Assembly: GCA_023390815.1 (NCBI GenBank)
Contig: JAEWCC010000028.1
Span: 62,001-126,000, forward strand
Length of the DNA stretch: 64,000 bases
DNA from: Bacillota bacterium
Lineage (GTDB): Bacteria; Bacillota; Clostridia; Christensenellales; SZUA-584
Direction: 5' to 3'
The translations under genes were made by a program, and so were the position numbers. This document shows, piece by piece, positions 8,340-19,570 of this stretch. The notes under the pieces are model-generated. The model worked only from the letters and a program-made list of their open reading frames with translations. It ran no database searches and had not been told where the DNA came from. The first letter of the stretch is position 1, and each line of letters starts with the position of its first letter.

Positions 8340-10670
8340 ATGAAAAAAGCGGTAATGTATGGAGCGGGGAATATCGGACGGGGCTTTATCGGCAAGCTGC
8401 TGAGCGAGTCCGGCTACGAAGTTTGTTTTATTGATATTGCATCGGATATCGTTGATAAATTGTATGAGGACAGCGCCTATCCGGTTAAAATTGTATCCAA
8501 CGACGGGCAGAGAGATGAGATGGTGTATCATGTCAGTGCAATCAATGGCAGAGACATAAAGGCTGTGGCTTCGGCTGTTTGTGCAGCGGAGTTGGTTGCG
8601 ACAGCGGTGGGCGTCAATGTGTTGCCTCATATCGTTGCACCCCTGTGTGAAGGGATAAAGCTGCGGACGAAAAGTAACCCGCGGCCGCTGAACATCATCA
8701 TATGCGAAAACATGCTGGATGCGGATCAATACCTTCGAGGCCTGATAGAAAAGGAACTGGGGGAAGCATATAAGCCTTGGCTGGACGAAAACCTGGGGCT
8801 TGTCGAAGCCAGCATCGGGCGCATGGTTCCCGTTATGACGGATGAAATGAAGGAAGGCAATATTCTGCGGGTATGGGCGGAGCCTTACGAGCGGCTGCCG
8901 GTCGATAAGAGCGCGTTCAAAGGCGCGACCCCGGCTATAAAAAATTTGGTGCCGTTCTCACCGTTTGGGTTTTATATTAAGCGCAAGCTGTTCATTCACA
9001 ACATGGGCCATGCCATGAGCGCGTATCTGGGATATCAGAAAGGCTACCAATATGTCTATGAGTGTGTTGAAGACAAGGAAATACGTCCCGTGGTCGAAAA
9101 AGCGATGAAGAGCGTTGCGGCAGCACTGAGCAAGGAATATGATGTTCCGATCACCGCACTTTATGAGCATGTCGACGACCTGCTCTACCGATTTTCCAAT
9201 AAGGCGCTGGCGGATACCGTGACAAGGGTAGGCCGGGATCCCATCCGAAAGCTTGGTAGAAATGACCGGCTGGTTGGAGCGGCATTGTATTGCATGGAGC
9301 ACGAGGTTATGGCAGATTCGATTGCCTGTGGTATTGCGTCATGCCTAAAATATGACAACGCGGATGATGATAAAGCGATTGAATTGCAATCCACAATTAA
9401 GCAAATGGGAGTGGCTCATTGTGTAGAAACCATATGCGGTATTGGTAAAGCAAACGGCTTGCATTCGATGATTCTTAATGCATATGAGCAAGTACGAACA
9501 AATTGTGATGTAGTGGCTGCCGGACATATTTGTATTGACATTTCGCCTGGGTTTGTTGGAGATGAAATAAAAAGTGTTGCAGATTTTCTGACTCCTGGCA
9601 GGCTTATTAATATGGATGGCATTGCTTTCAGCGCGGGAGGACCAGTCGCGAATACGGGGTTTGCCATGGCGAGGCTTGGGCTTAAAGTTTTGCCCATGGC
9701 GAATGTTGGTAATGATGAACTGGGTAGTATTTTAAATCACATTATTGATATGAAGACAGGGTATCCTGTAACACTGAATGAAGATGTGAGAACCTCTTAT
9801 TCTGTGGTTTTGTCAATGCCGGGCATAGATCGAATTATTCTGCATGATCCTGCGGGTAATAATAGTTTTGAAGCGAAACATATTGATTACTCACAACTTG
9901 GGGACGCTAAACTATTTCATTTTGGCTATCCTCCGCTTATGAAAGCGATGTTTCAGGATGAAGGTCTGCAATTGACTGAAGTATTCCGGCGGGCTAAAGA
10001 ACGGGGCATTACAACATCCCTGGATATGAGTCTACCGGATACTAACAGCGAATCGGGCAAGGTCAATTGGGAACTGATTCTAAGCAAAGTTTTGCCGTTT
10101 GTAGATGTCTTTTTACCGAGTATTGAAGAAGCCTTATTTATGCTGGACAGGGAAGAATATAATCGAATTAAGAAAATTGCTGGCACAGATGATTTTACTA
10201 AACATATTAAAATAGATAAATTATATACGCTCGGAGAAAAGATTTTAAAAATGGGCTGCGCGATGGCGCTAATCAAATGTGGAGCAAAAGGCATATATCT
10301 GAAAACGGCTGGGCAAAAAGAACTGCTGCGGATGGGTAGAGGAATGCCCGAAAAAGGGCAAGGATTTGCCGATGTCGAGTTATTTAAAGAAACATATGAA
10401 GTGAGGAACTTTAAATCCGCATTAGCCGGAGGCGATACAACAATTGCAGGCTTTTTATCAGCAATGCTAAGGGGGTACCACGTTTTTGACTGTCTTAAAA
10501 TTGCATGTATGACAGGAGCGTTATGCTGTACAACCTATGACTCGATCAGCGGTTTATTGCCAATTGAAGAGATATATGAACTGGCCGAAAGAAACCCTAA
10601 GCGTAACATGTTTGCCGAGCTTGATCAGGACTTTGAATTTAATAATCAATATGAGGTTTGGGTTAAGTAA
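8340..10670 (+). CDS. Fusion of mannitol-1-phosphate 5-dehydrogenase-like and PfkB sugar-kinase domains
   Basis: One uninterrupted 776-aa frame with two enzymes. Residues 1 to about 387 form a polyol-phosphate dehydrogenase: NAD motif GAGNIGRG at 8-15, and the Lys-Asn-His catalytic set in KLFIHNMGH (Lys 216, Asn 221, His 224). Residues about 390-776 form a PfkB/ribokinase-type kinase starting DVVAAGHICIDI, with the catalytic Asp in AGGDTT at about 699 (GAGD is usual; here Gly-Gly-Asp). No start codon with a ribosome binding site lies at the junction, so this is a fusion rather than two genes. Base composition turns AT-rich near the junction. A kinase-dehydrogenase pair could phosphorylate a polyol and oxidise it to fructose-6-phosphate; this is inference. 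Confidence 0.88.
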   Translation: MKKAVMYGAGNIGRGFIGKLLSESGYEVCFIDIASDIVDKLYEDSAYPVKIVSNDGQRDEMVYHVSAINGRDIKAVASAVCAAELVATAVGVNVLPHIVAPLCEGIKLRTKSNPRPLNIIICENMLDADQYLRGLIEKELGEAYKPWLDENLGLVEASIGRMVPVMTDEMKEGNILRVWAEPYERLPVDKSAFKGATPAIKNLVPFSPFGFYIKRKLFIHNMGHAMSAYLGYQKGYQYVYECVEDKEIRPVVEKAMKSVAAALSKEYDVPITALYEHVDDLLYRFSNKALADTVTRVGRDPIRKLGRNDRLVGAALYCMEHEVMADSIACGIASCLKYDNADDDKAIELQSTIKQMGVAHCVETICGIGKANGLHSMILNAYEQVRTNCDVVAAGHICIDISPGFVGDEIKSVADFLTPGRLINMDGIAFSAGGPVANTGFAMARLGLKVLPMANVGNDELGSILNHIIDMKTGYPVTLNEDVRTSYSVVLSMPGIDRIILHDPAGNNSFEAKHIDYSQLGDAKLFHFGYPPLMKAMFQDEGLQLTEVFRRAKERGITTSLDMSLPDTNSESGKVNWELILSKVLPFVDVFLPSIEEALFMLDREEYNRIKKIAGTDDFTKHIKIDKLYTLGEKILKMGCAMALIKCGAKGIYLKTAGQKELLRMGRGMPEKGQGFADVELFKETYEVRNFKSALAGGDTTIAGFLSAMLRGYHVFDCLKIACMTGALCCTTYDSISGLLPIEEIYELAERNPKRNMFAELDQDFEFNNQYEVWVK

Positions 10671-11011
10671 ATATATAGAATCGTAAATTACAAGTGCAAG
10701 CTAAGCTTTTGGCAGAGTATGGCCCGGCTTTAGCCAACAGCAAGAATGGGTGTCTCTGTCAAGGATGCCCGTGGCAAGGTGAAGTTGGTTCCTTGACAGA
10801 GGCAGAAAGCCTTTCTGCCCAAGCAACGTATGGTTTCTAATGATGAATTTGATAATCACTTCGTATTTGGTTTTTCGGATGGTGGCCCACTTCCGGGATG
10901 GAGGTGCAATTTCGTATATTTTGCCCGAAAAATGTCTTGCTGATATAGCTGAAGGATGGTTAATATAGAAGGCTTTGATATTGAGGAGTACTTTTTGACG
11001 CCTTTTAATTT
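10671..11011. other. Non-coding gap with two adjacent inverted repeats
   Basis: No convincing gene. It holds a 12-bp inverted repeat (10754-10765 with 10790-10801) and, abutting it, a perfect 9-bp palindromic hairpin with a one-base loop (10801-10819). Neither is followed by a U-tract, so they are not clear terminators. They could be a small mobile repeat remnant or an RNA structure. Confidence 0.5.
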
Positions 11012-12361
11012 TGGACTTGTCAAGAAAAGTGCAGTCTGCAAACACCCAAATGAATTTTCTGGGAACTGTGTAGCGGAACAGAGGTTCCGGAAAATTTCGC
11101 CGTGCTGACTGGGCTATGCGGCTTGCCGCTTTCGTCTCTCGCGATGTACTATCGGCGGCCACCCACCCGGATTTGAGGTATAAATTCTTTGCCTGTTGTA
11201 GTAAACCATTACATATCGAAAGATAACCGTTTTGACCCAACTCATTGGATACCGCTCAGCCCGGATTCGGTATAGCTTCTCTTTTTTCAGTGTTGCAAAG
11301 AAGCTCTCCATCCTGGCATTGTCGGAGCAGCGGCCTGTGCCGCTCATGCTTTGTACTGCACCGTATTTGACGAGCGACTCACGGAAAGCGTAACTGGTGA
11401 ATTGGCTGCCCCTGTCGCTATGAAACATCATTCCGTATGCATTTTGTGCTCTGCGCGCACTTTCGAAGGCCTGAATACACAGTTCCTTACGCATATTATC
11501 GTCCATCGCCAGCCCGACGATTTCTCCGCCACAGCAATCCATCACAGCTGCAACATACAGCTTCCCATCACTGCAAGGCACTTCGGTAATGTCGGATAGC
11601 CATTTTTGGTTTGGAGCCTCTGCCGTAAAATCGCGGTTAATCAAGTTCTCGCTTTTTTGAGCAGCCGCGTCTTCGCGGGTAATACCATTAGGATGACGTT
11701 TGACTTTCTTTATCAGCTCATTTTGTTTCATGATTCGATATACGGTGCTATAGCTGACGGCTTCTCCTTCTTGTATTAGTGCCAGATGTATCCGTCGGGC
11801 ACCATAATTGTCATTGTCCTTGTATTGACCGATGATTTTCTTTATTCCGACCAGAAGACGTTCTCGGCGTTTTGGCTTGTCTGTTGTTCTTAGCCTGCGA
11901 TAATATCCTGACTCGCTCACACCAAGCACACGGCACATTATCTCAACATTCCATCTTTGACATCTGAGACTGATATATTTGAATAGCCGCCATGTTTTTA
12001 CTTCTTTCGGTCTTCGCGAAAAAACCAAGAGCGTCCTTGAGTATCTCATTCGCACGACGCAGTTCTGCGTTTTCACGTTCCAGTTCAATTTCCCTTTGTG
12101 TTTTTTCGGTGTCTGAGTACGAACGTCGCTGCCAACGTAGGCCCTTTCCCCATATTGTTTCCACCGGCTGCGCCAGTCGACCAAGGTGTGGTATGATATT
12201 CCGAGCTGTTGGGCTGCCTTTCTGGTCCCCACCTCATAAGCCAATCGGACGGCCTCTTCTTTAAACTGTTTGTCATATGTACTCAATGTCGCTTCCTCCT
12301 CATCTTTTTTATTCTATCATGTGAGGGTATTTTGCGACTGTACTTTTATCGTATCACTCCA
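11012..12361 (-). mobile_element. IS3-family insertion sequence
   Basis: About 1,350 bp. Imperfect terminal inverted repeats are visible: left TGGACTTGTCAAGAAAAGTG and right (read inward) TGGAGTGATACGATAAAAGT, followed by CAGTCTGCAAACACCC and CAGTCGCAAAATACCC respectively. The transposase reads leftward. Flanks are both A/T-rich and no clear target-site duplication is recognised. The element sits between the sugar locus and the RHS gene. Confidence 0.8.
11114..12286 (-). pseudogene. IS3-family transposase (OrfA helix-turn-helix plus OrfB DDE integrase), likely frame-disrupted
   Basis: The open frame encodes the OrfA HTH at its N-terminus (AAQQLGISYHTLVDWR) and the rve catalytic domain at its C-terminus, with the DDE residues in KWLSDITEVP, FHSDRGSQF and NARMESFFATLKKE. 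The OrfA leucine zipper (ENAELRRANEILKDALGFFA) is instead encoded in another frame (11943-12164), so the middle of this 390-aa frame (about residues 57-100) is nonsense. The shift from HTH to zipper falls on an A6 run. Two frame changes are needed for a normal product. It is therefore decayed, relies on recoding, or carries sequencing errors. Confidence 0.75.
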
Positions 12362-12980
12362 AAATGTAGTAAACAAAATCGGCTGTCCAGCCACTCTGTA
12401 ATTATAAGGGGTTCATGCGAGCCCTCCTCTTCTCTTGTATTATAATTTTCAACCTATAAAAGGTATCGTGATTCTCTAAAAGTTTAGTATAACATACATA
12501 TAGAAACTTTTGACTCCTCATTTCTTTGATTAGGCGAATAATCATTGAAGATCTTAAAGTGCATTGCATAAGAAAAATGTTATCTTTCCAGTAATTAAAA
12601 CCCATTATAAATGTTGTCCTTTAGAATTATCGAATATATAAAAAATATTTCGACAAAATAAACAAATATATAACATTATATTGTAAATATTCTCTCTTTT
12701 GCTCGTTATTATTAATAGTGACAGAAATATTTGCGTTTGCTAGGTATCATTAAATTATGCATCAACATGTCAGAACAGTGAAACGCTATAGAAACTCCGC
12801 ATTGCAAATGTTTTGTAATGAGGGTTTCTTATTTATTCAAAGATCAGCGAAAAGGGAAACTACTTCCAAAAAGCCAGTATCAAGAGCGACCAGTCTTATT
12901 TTCTTGCAATCCTAGTTTGGTTTGTATTAAGTGAGTTTGTCTTAATTGTCATCGATTATGAAAGGATACGGTATTAGGGG
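12362..12980. other. AT-rich intergenic region upstream of the RHS gene
   Basis: About 620 bases without a supportable gene. It presumably carries the promoter of the RHS gene, but no confident -35/-10 pair or riboswitch was recognised. The composition is markedly AT-rich, consistent with acquired DNA. Confidence 0.5.
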
Positions 12981-15900
12981 ATGAACAAAAGATTAGTTAA
13001 AGTTATCAGTATGGTCTTGACGGTTGCATTGGTTTTAGGAATGTTTCCGGTGAGCACGGTTTTTGCTCAAGGAACACAATCCCTGCAGGGTATATCATTA
13101 AACGAAGAGGTACCAAGCCCCGCCGAATCCGAAGCGCCAAGCACCCCCGCTGAAACCGAAGTACCAAGTCCAACTGATTCACCCGAACCGAGTGATACTG
13201 AAGAACCAACTCCAACACCTACTGATACTTTAACGCCCCTTGAACCATCCGAAGAACTGGTTGTTGCAGATGCAAATATTGACGTTGCGGCTACAGAAGT
13301 TGAAGAGGAACGAACTGAATATTCAAAGACTTTTAAGCTCGAAAACGGCCGATATGAAACAGTAGTATATGGTATGCCAATCCATTACCTTGATAATGGT
13401 GTTTATAAGGACATAGATAATACGCTTTTATACACAACGGATGCAAATGGTAATAAGGTATATAAGAACAAACAAAATTCCGCCGAAGCAGAAATCGCAT
13501 CAAATGCATCAAGTTTGAGCAATGGCGATTATAAATTGACATGGACGATTGATGGTGTAGATGCTTCCCAAAAGGGTGATTCCGAAGCGTTAAGTGTTAC
13601 TGAAGATCAGTTAGATCAGATGAGAGAAGGCGATCAGAGACATAATGTCGCCAATTTCGCATCCGAAGTGCAATATGACGGTGCCCTGCAAGGTATGGAC
13701 GTCCAGAAGGTTGTATATTCCAATAGAATAAAAGAAAACATTATATTAGATCATTATACCGGAATTAAACAAATCGTTCAAAGGGTACAAGCTCAGGGCG
13801 TTGATTTAGTCCTTAATGACGATAACTCAATTAAAGGTGTGTCCAAAAGCACGAATGAAACTGTATTCTTTATGCCGGCTCCTTACATGTATGACAGTTC
13901 TGAAGATAACTGTATTGATATCAAAGTGAAATTAGAAAAGAAGAGTAATACATATATAATAACATATATATTGGATGAAGAATGGCTAAAAAGCGCAGTA
14001 TATCCTGTAATCATCGACCCTACTGTTCAGGCCGATGATGGAACAGACAATGTTCTTGACAACAGAATTAACGAGGACAATCCGACAACGCATTATAACT
14101 CCAGCTACTGTATGTGTACCGGTTATGGTAGCTCAAGCCATCTAAACTACTCATTAGTCAAGTTCATAAACCTGCCAATCGACGGTAATTGTACAATTGA
14201 ATCTGCGACATTTACAGCTAAAATGACTTATGATGCCTCCAGTTCGAGCGTTGTTGGGGTACATCAAGTGACCGAGGACTGGGGCTTAAACGTGACTTGG
14301 AACACGCGGCCAGAATGTAATCCTACTGCTACATCATCTCAGACGGTAGCGGCTACCCAGAATGCTTCTTATACATGGAATATTACTTCTATAGCCCAAT
14401 ATTGGCAAAGCGGCCATAACTTTGGGTTGGAGCTTCGAGACACGTCGACAACAAGTAAATATAAAGAATGGGCAACGTGGAACGCGACATATGGGCCGGG
14501 ACCGCAGTTGAACATTACATATTATGACAGTAAAGCACCTAACAACGTTAGCGGCATATCAAAAAAATCAGAAACCGCAAACCCAAATGCAGGGGACAAC
14601 GTGTCCGTAACCATAGGTTGGGGTGCAACAACTGACCCAGGCTACCCCAGAGACGCGACGCATCCAAATTGGACGGGTACCGGCGTTTCACAATACTCCA
14701 TCACATGCAATGGTCAAACTAAAACTGTAAACGCAGGTCAAACCCTTTCTGCTACTTTTACCGGATTGAGTGATAACGCTAGCTATACCTGCGTTATAAA
14801 AGCCAAAGATAATAGAGATGCCTCCCGCAACTGGAATAGTGGTACGAGCTTTTCATTTACAACAGGAGATTATACTGGACCTCAGATTAACAGCATTAAT
14901 ATAACTGATATAAACAATAGTACGATTACGGATTGGACATATATAACTTCTGTGAATTTAAATTGGGACCTAAAAGATGAAGGAAACGGGATGAATTCCG
15001 GAGGAATATTATATTATGGTATTTATCAAAATGGGAACCCCGTACAGGGCTATCAATATAGTGTAGCAACTTCAGCTTATAGTGGAACTAGGCCGATGAA
15101 TTTATCATCTCTTCCCGATGGACAATATGAAATCCGCGTATATGCACAAGACAGCGGGAGTTTTCATGACGGAAAAAATCGCAATACTGGTGCGTATGCT
15201 TCTGTCGCGTACAAAAAAGATACTAAAATAGATAGTTCTTCCATAACCCTGCAAAACGGGGATTTTGAAGGCAGTAATAAAGTTACAAAGAGCACAGTAA
15301 CTGTTGTCAGTTCAGCTGATGATCAGCTGCCGATTGACTGGCGCCTTGATATTAAACCGGGTGCAGATCCTGTTTTCAATGACAGCGACACCCCGCTGGA
15401 CGGTGGTACTGGCATAGACGTATTAAGTAACAATTATGCGCTTGACCTGTCCGGCTACGAGAATGGTAACTATACGTTAAGGTTAAAAGTAACTGATGCA
15501 GCTGGAAACTATATTTATACAAAACTAACCTTTCAAAAGGTAAATGTATTTCTTCCTGCGACTTTGCAGATAGATACGCCAACCGGGGATACCATTGATC
15601 AAACGATATTAAACCCGGAGCATGGATTGGATATTACATATTCAAGAATAGATGACGAACCCACTGATGGCTTAAACGCTGGCCTGTATGTCAATAACGA
15701 ATTGGCTGGACAGAGTGAAGCTGGAAACGGTTTTGATTTTGACATAACGCAAACCGAAGAAGGGCAGCCGAGATATCCTGAAGACAGCAACATATCGCTA
15801 TATGTTCGTGCAAATGACGGTACCACAGATTATTTCAGCTCCGATACCGACATATATATGCCTTTCTGCGACGAATTTAATGATAGCACCGGCGTGGACT

Positions 15901-18900
15901 CAGAAAATAGCCCAGGGATTCGGGTAACAAGCGACGGGAAGGTCATACTGGCTACCGATGCAAATGGTTACGTATCAGAAGGGACGCTGTTGTCTTATTT
16001 GCCGACTGAAGACATACAAGGCGGCTTTGCATATATAGAGTTGCAGGCTAATGAGGCAACACTTAAAGATGCCACGGGTCAGTATATTACAAGGATAAGA
16101 TATTATATCTCAGGGGACGGTGGCAATACTTGGCCAATAGAGCTGACTCCGGGCGTCAAGGTGTATGCGCCTGCTATCAAAAGCAACTTAAGATTGAAAG
16201 CAGTTCTTACGTCAAGCGATCCGACTAAAACGCCGGAGCTATACGACTGGCAGCTCAACGTCAGATTGATTTATTATAAGGATGCGATTGAGTATAATTA
16301 CGAATTTTCTGAGCTTGAGAATGGGCTTCGCGGATTAGACGAGGTTATAAAAGTTACTGATGATGGTGCGCATTATATCGCCCTGAAAGGATATTACGCG
16401 GATTACGGAACTTTATACGCGTCGGAAGGCACGTTCAGAACAGCGACAAAAATGTTGGCGGCAGATGCAACCCAGGTTTACCTGACGACATCCGCTACGC
16501 ATGAAAGCAACATTGTATATTCTGTATCGACTGATGGTGGAATTAGCTGGGAAGATATAACACCTGGTATCAAAACCGTATTGGACAATTCCGGAAACGA
16601 ATTGTGCATGAAAGTTACAATGTTTAGCGGCCCGGATTTTTCATTACAGCCAAAGATTGATTCCATGTCTCTTCAGGTGTATCAGAATATACTTGGGGAT
16701 AAGATCATGCACGTCAATCTGATTGATCCACCCCATAATCTTTCGGCTTATCCCCAGATCAATTATAAGACGCTGCTCAGGTGGGATGCTTCAGAAACAG
16801 CTGGTGTCACCTATAACGTATACAGATCCAAGACGAGGTACTTTGAGCCCTGGGATGTTGAGCCAATCGCAACGGGAATTACGGAAACGTCCTGGAGCGA
16901 TTTCAATCTGGATTATGGTGAAACGTACTACTATCTCGTGACCGCAGTAAAAACGTTTGGAGAAAATGTAAGGGAGAGTACACCTACCAGCGACGCATAT
17001 GCCAAGATCGTCGACCAAGGCGAACTGGATAAACAATTGGGCCTCGAAAACTACTGGACATACACCTCGTTTAGGACAGGCGGCGGCAGCGGTTATGTAA
17101 ATGTATCAAACGGCGCCGAATATTTTGAGAACGAAGTCAAATATAAGGCTGGCAACGTCGTTTATTCGGCTACCGACTTGGTCGTTACCGGACCGGTTTT
17201 TGCAATGACTATGCGTAGAACGTATAACAGTATGTCTTCTTCGCGCAGCGCGTTAGGCGACGGGTGGGATTACTCGTTTAACACGTGTTTATTGATCGAA
17301 TATGATGATAACGGCGAAAATGAGATAGGCCTTTTACTGAAAGATGGCGACGGCAGTATTCACAGATTTAGAAACACAGAGGCTCAACCCAATAAGTATC
17401 TTCCCGATGAAAAGATATACATGACTATAGATAAAATTGCAATACAGGAAAACGGCCAGACATATTATGAATATCGGCTGACGCGCAAGGATAACATTGT
17501 ATACTATTTTGACAGGGAACTGAGGCTTAAGTACTTCTCCGAACCGAATGGGAATCGACTTACTCTTCATTATGACTCCAGAGGCAACGTGGATCAGGTC
17601 ACAAATAGCGTTGGACAGTCAATGTACCTGATCTATGACGCTACCGATCGCCTTATCGCTGTCACCGATGGTATACCGGTGTATGATGCCAATCATGTGT
17701 TAACCGATATTCAGGGAGGCCGTACATACATTTATGAGCAACCTGACGATCCAAGGGATGTTCAATTGGTTTCAGCTTCATATAATGAGGGCAGCTGGGC
17801 AGTAAAGAACCTGACGCATCATGAGAGCTATGATTATCATTCAAATTTCACAATTGTGGACCCCAAAAATCATACCACGGTAATTGAGTATAGCGAGGGT
17901 AAAATAGACAAGATTACTTTACCTAACAGCGAGTGCTTTGATTATTCGTTTACTCCGGATGACGCAACTACGGAGGACTGTTTTGACGCAAAGTCAATAA
18001 TAACCGATACCCTTGAAGGGTATAGCAGCATAATCAGCTACACCGCTAATCAGCAGGGACAGGTAACTCAATTTACCGACGCTGATAACAGAACCATTAA
18101 TTATGAGTATAAATGGTCATCCGATTCGTACCAGCCGTCCGCAATGTATTACCAGAACATAACCGGCGAAGATCTGGAATTGAAGGATATCAGGAATTCT
18201 TTTGAGTATGATTTGAAGGGGAACATCACGCTGGTCAAGAAAGAATCTAAGCTTACAACTCAAGGGGTTGGCGAATATGTACTGCTGGCTGAAACAAAAT
18301 TCGAAGAATATAACAGCTTTAATCAGCCTCGGTATATAAAGGTAAGGAACAGCAAGGATAGTACGACGTATGATGTAACCGAGTATGAGTATTATAGCTA
18401 CGGAAATGTACTGACAGTGTTTGATCCGCTTAGGCGAAAGACCAGCAATACGTATTACCATACAAACCTGTATGGTGAGACGGGAAGCATGACCAGCTAC
18501 CGGATCGGATTGCTGGAAACTACTATTGATTACTATGGCAAAAAAACAGAATATACTTACGACGAGCTGGGCCGGTTGGCGCAGACAAACATATACGATA
18601 AAACCAACACTTTGGTCAGTTCTGCCCGGGTAGATGAATACGACGATTCAAACCAGCCGGAGTTGGTGATTGATGAAATGGGCAACAAGACCGTATATGA
18701 ATACAACCCGTTTGGATTGCCGGGCAGCATCACCCAAAAAAATGCTGCGGGAACTGTGCTTCATACGGAAAGTTATCTATATGACCAGAACTTCAACCTT
18801 AAATACACTGAAAGCGGCCTCGGGACAAAGCTGCAGAAAACCCAGTACGACTATGACAGTATGGATCGAGTTCAAATCACGCAGCAGTTGGTCGATTTGG

Positions 18901-19496
18901 TAGGCGGCACAGAAGTCTGGAATACGCAGACTGTCAGTTACCACCGGAACAGCGACGGCGATTATGTGACGACAACCGTGGTTTACCCTGACCCCAGTGA
19001 CAACCAGGTTAGCATAAGCTATTACGACAAGGCCGGGCTGCTTATAAAGACCACCGTCAACGGAGTAACCGCAGTTGAGAATACCGAGTTTGACAACCTC
19101 GGCAATGTGTTGACGCAAAAAGTAACCTTGGATGTTGCAACCAGCAAGTTCAGGTTAGATAAGGCCTTCTATGACGACAACGGAAGGACCATTAAGACGA
19201 TAACGGATTATGGCCACCTGAATTTAACAAACAGTGTGACGTATTATTTTACTGGAAACCAACATACAGCAACGGATGCTGAAGGTAATGTTACATCCAA
19301 TACCTACGATGCGATAGGACGGCTAGAAACTGTTACCACTCCGACGAACGACGTTACGACGTATGAGTATGATATAACGAATGCGCTCCATCCGAATCAA
19401 TATGGCAACATGACCATAGACGCGAGAAAGAAGATTAGCTATACATGGATGGATAGCCTCGGAAGAAGGTTCAGACGGAAACCGAGGGCATCGTAA
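12981..19496 (+). pseudogene. WapA/RHS-type YD-repeat secreted toxin protein, N-terminal part (frameshifted)
   Basis: Large cell-surface or secreted protein of the polymorphic-toxin type. Signal peptide at residues 1-30, then a Pro/Thr/Glu-rich spacer (about 45-95), a WapA-like N-terminal region, a DNRLRE-type domain starting near residue 356 (DNVLDNRINED), FN3-like segments near 530-640, and an RHS/YD shell from about 1386 (YSATDLVVTGPVFAM) with many YD repeats such as YDELGRL and YDAIGRLE. It stops abruptly after SYTWMDSLGRRFRRKPRAS. The YD repeats continue in another frame from 19469 (VQTETEGIVTSRYVYYNP), so one missing base near 19464-19469 breaks an otherwise ~3,017-residue protein. Restoring an A gives DSLGRKVQTE, a typical RHS sequence. 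Confidence 0.85.
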
Positions 19497-19570
19497 CGAG
19501 CCGGTACGTATACTATAACCCAAACTCGACTAACCCGGATAATAAGGGATACAGCACGCTCGTCAAAGAT

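Noticed and set aside
10701..11240. 179-aa minus-strand open frame
   Set aside because: It spans the IS boundary, reads through inverted repeats and shows no family pattern; it is an antisense or chance frame.
12362..12980. Cyclic-di-GMP riboswitch upstream of the large surface-protein gene
   Set aside because: Such switches often precede clostridial adhesin genes, but no GEMM-like conserved core was seen here or upstream of 25370.
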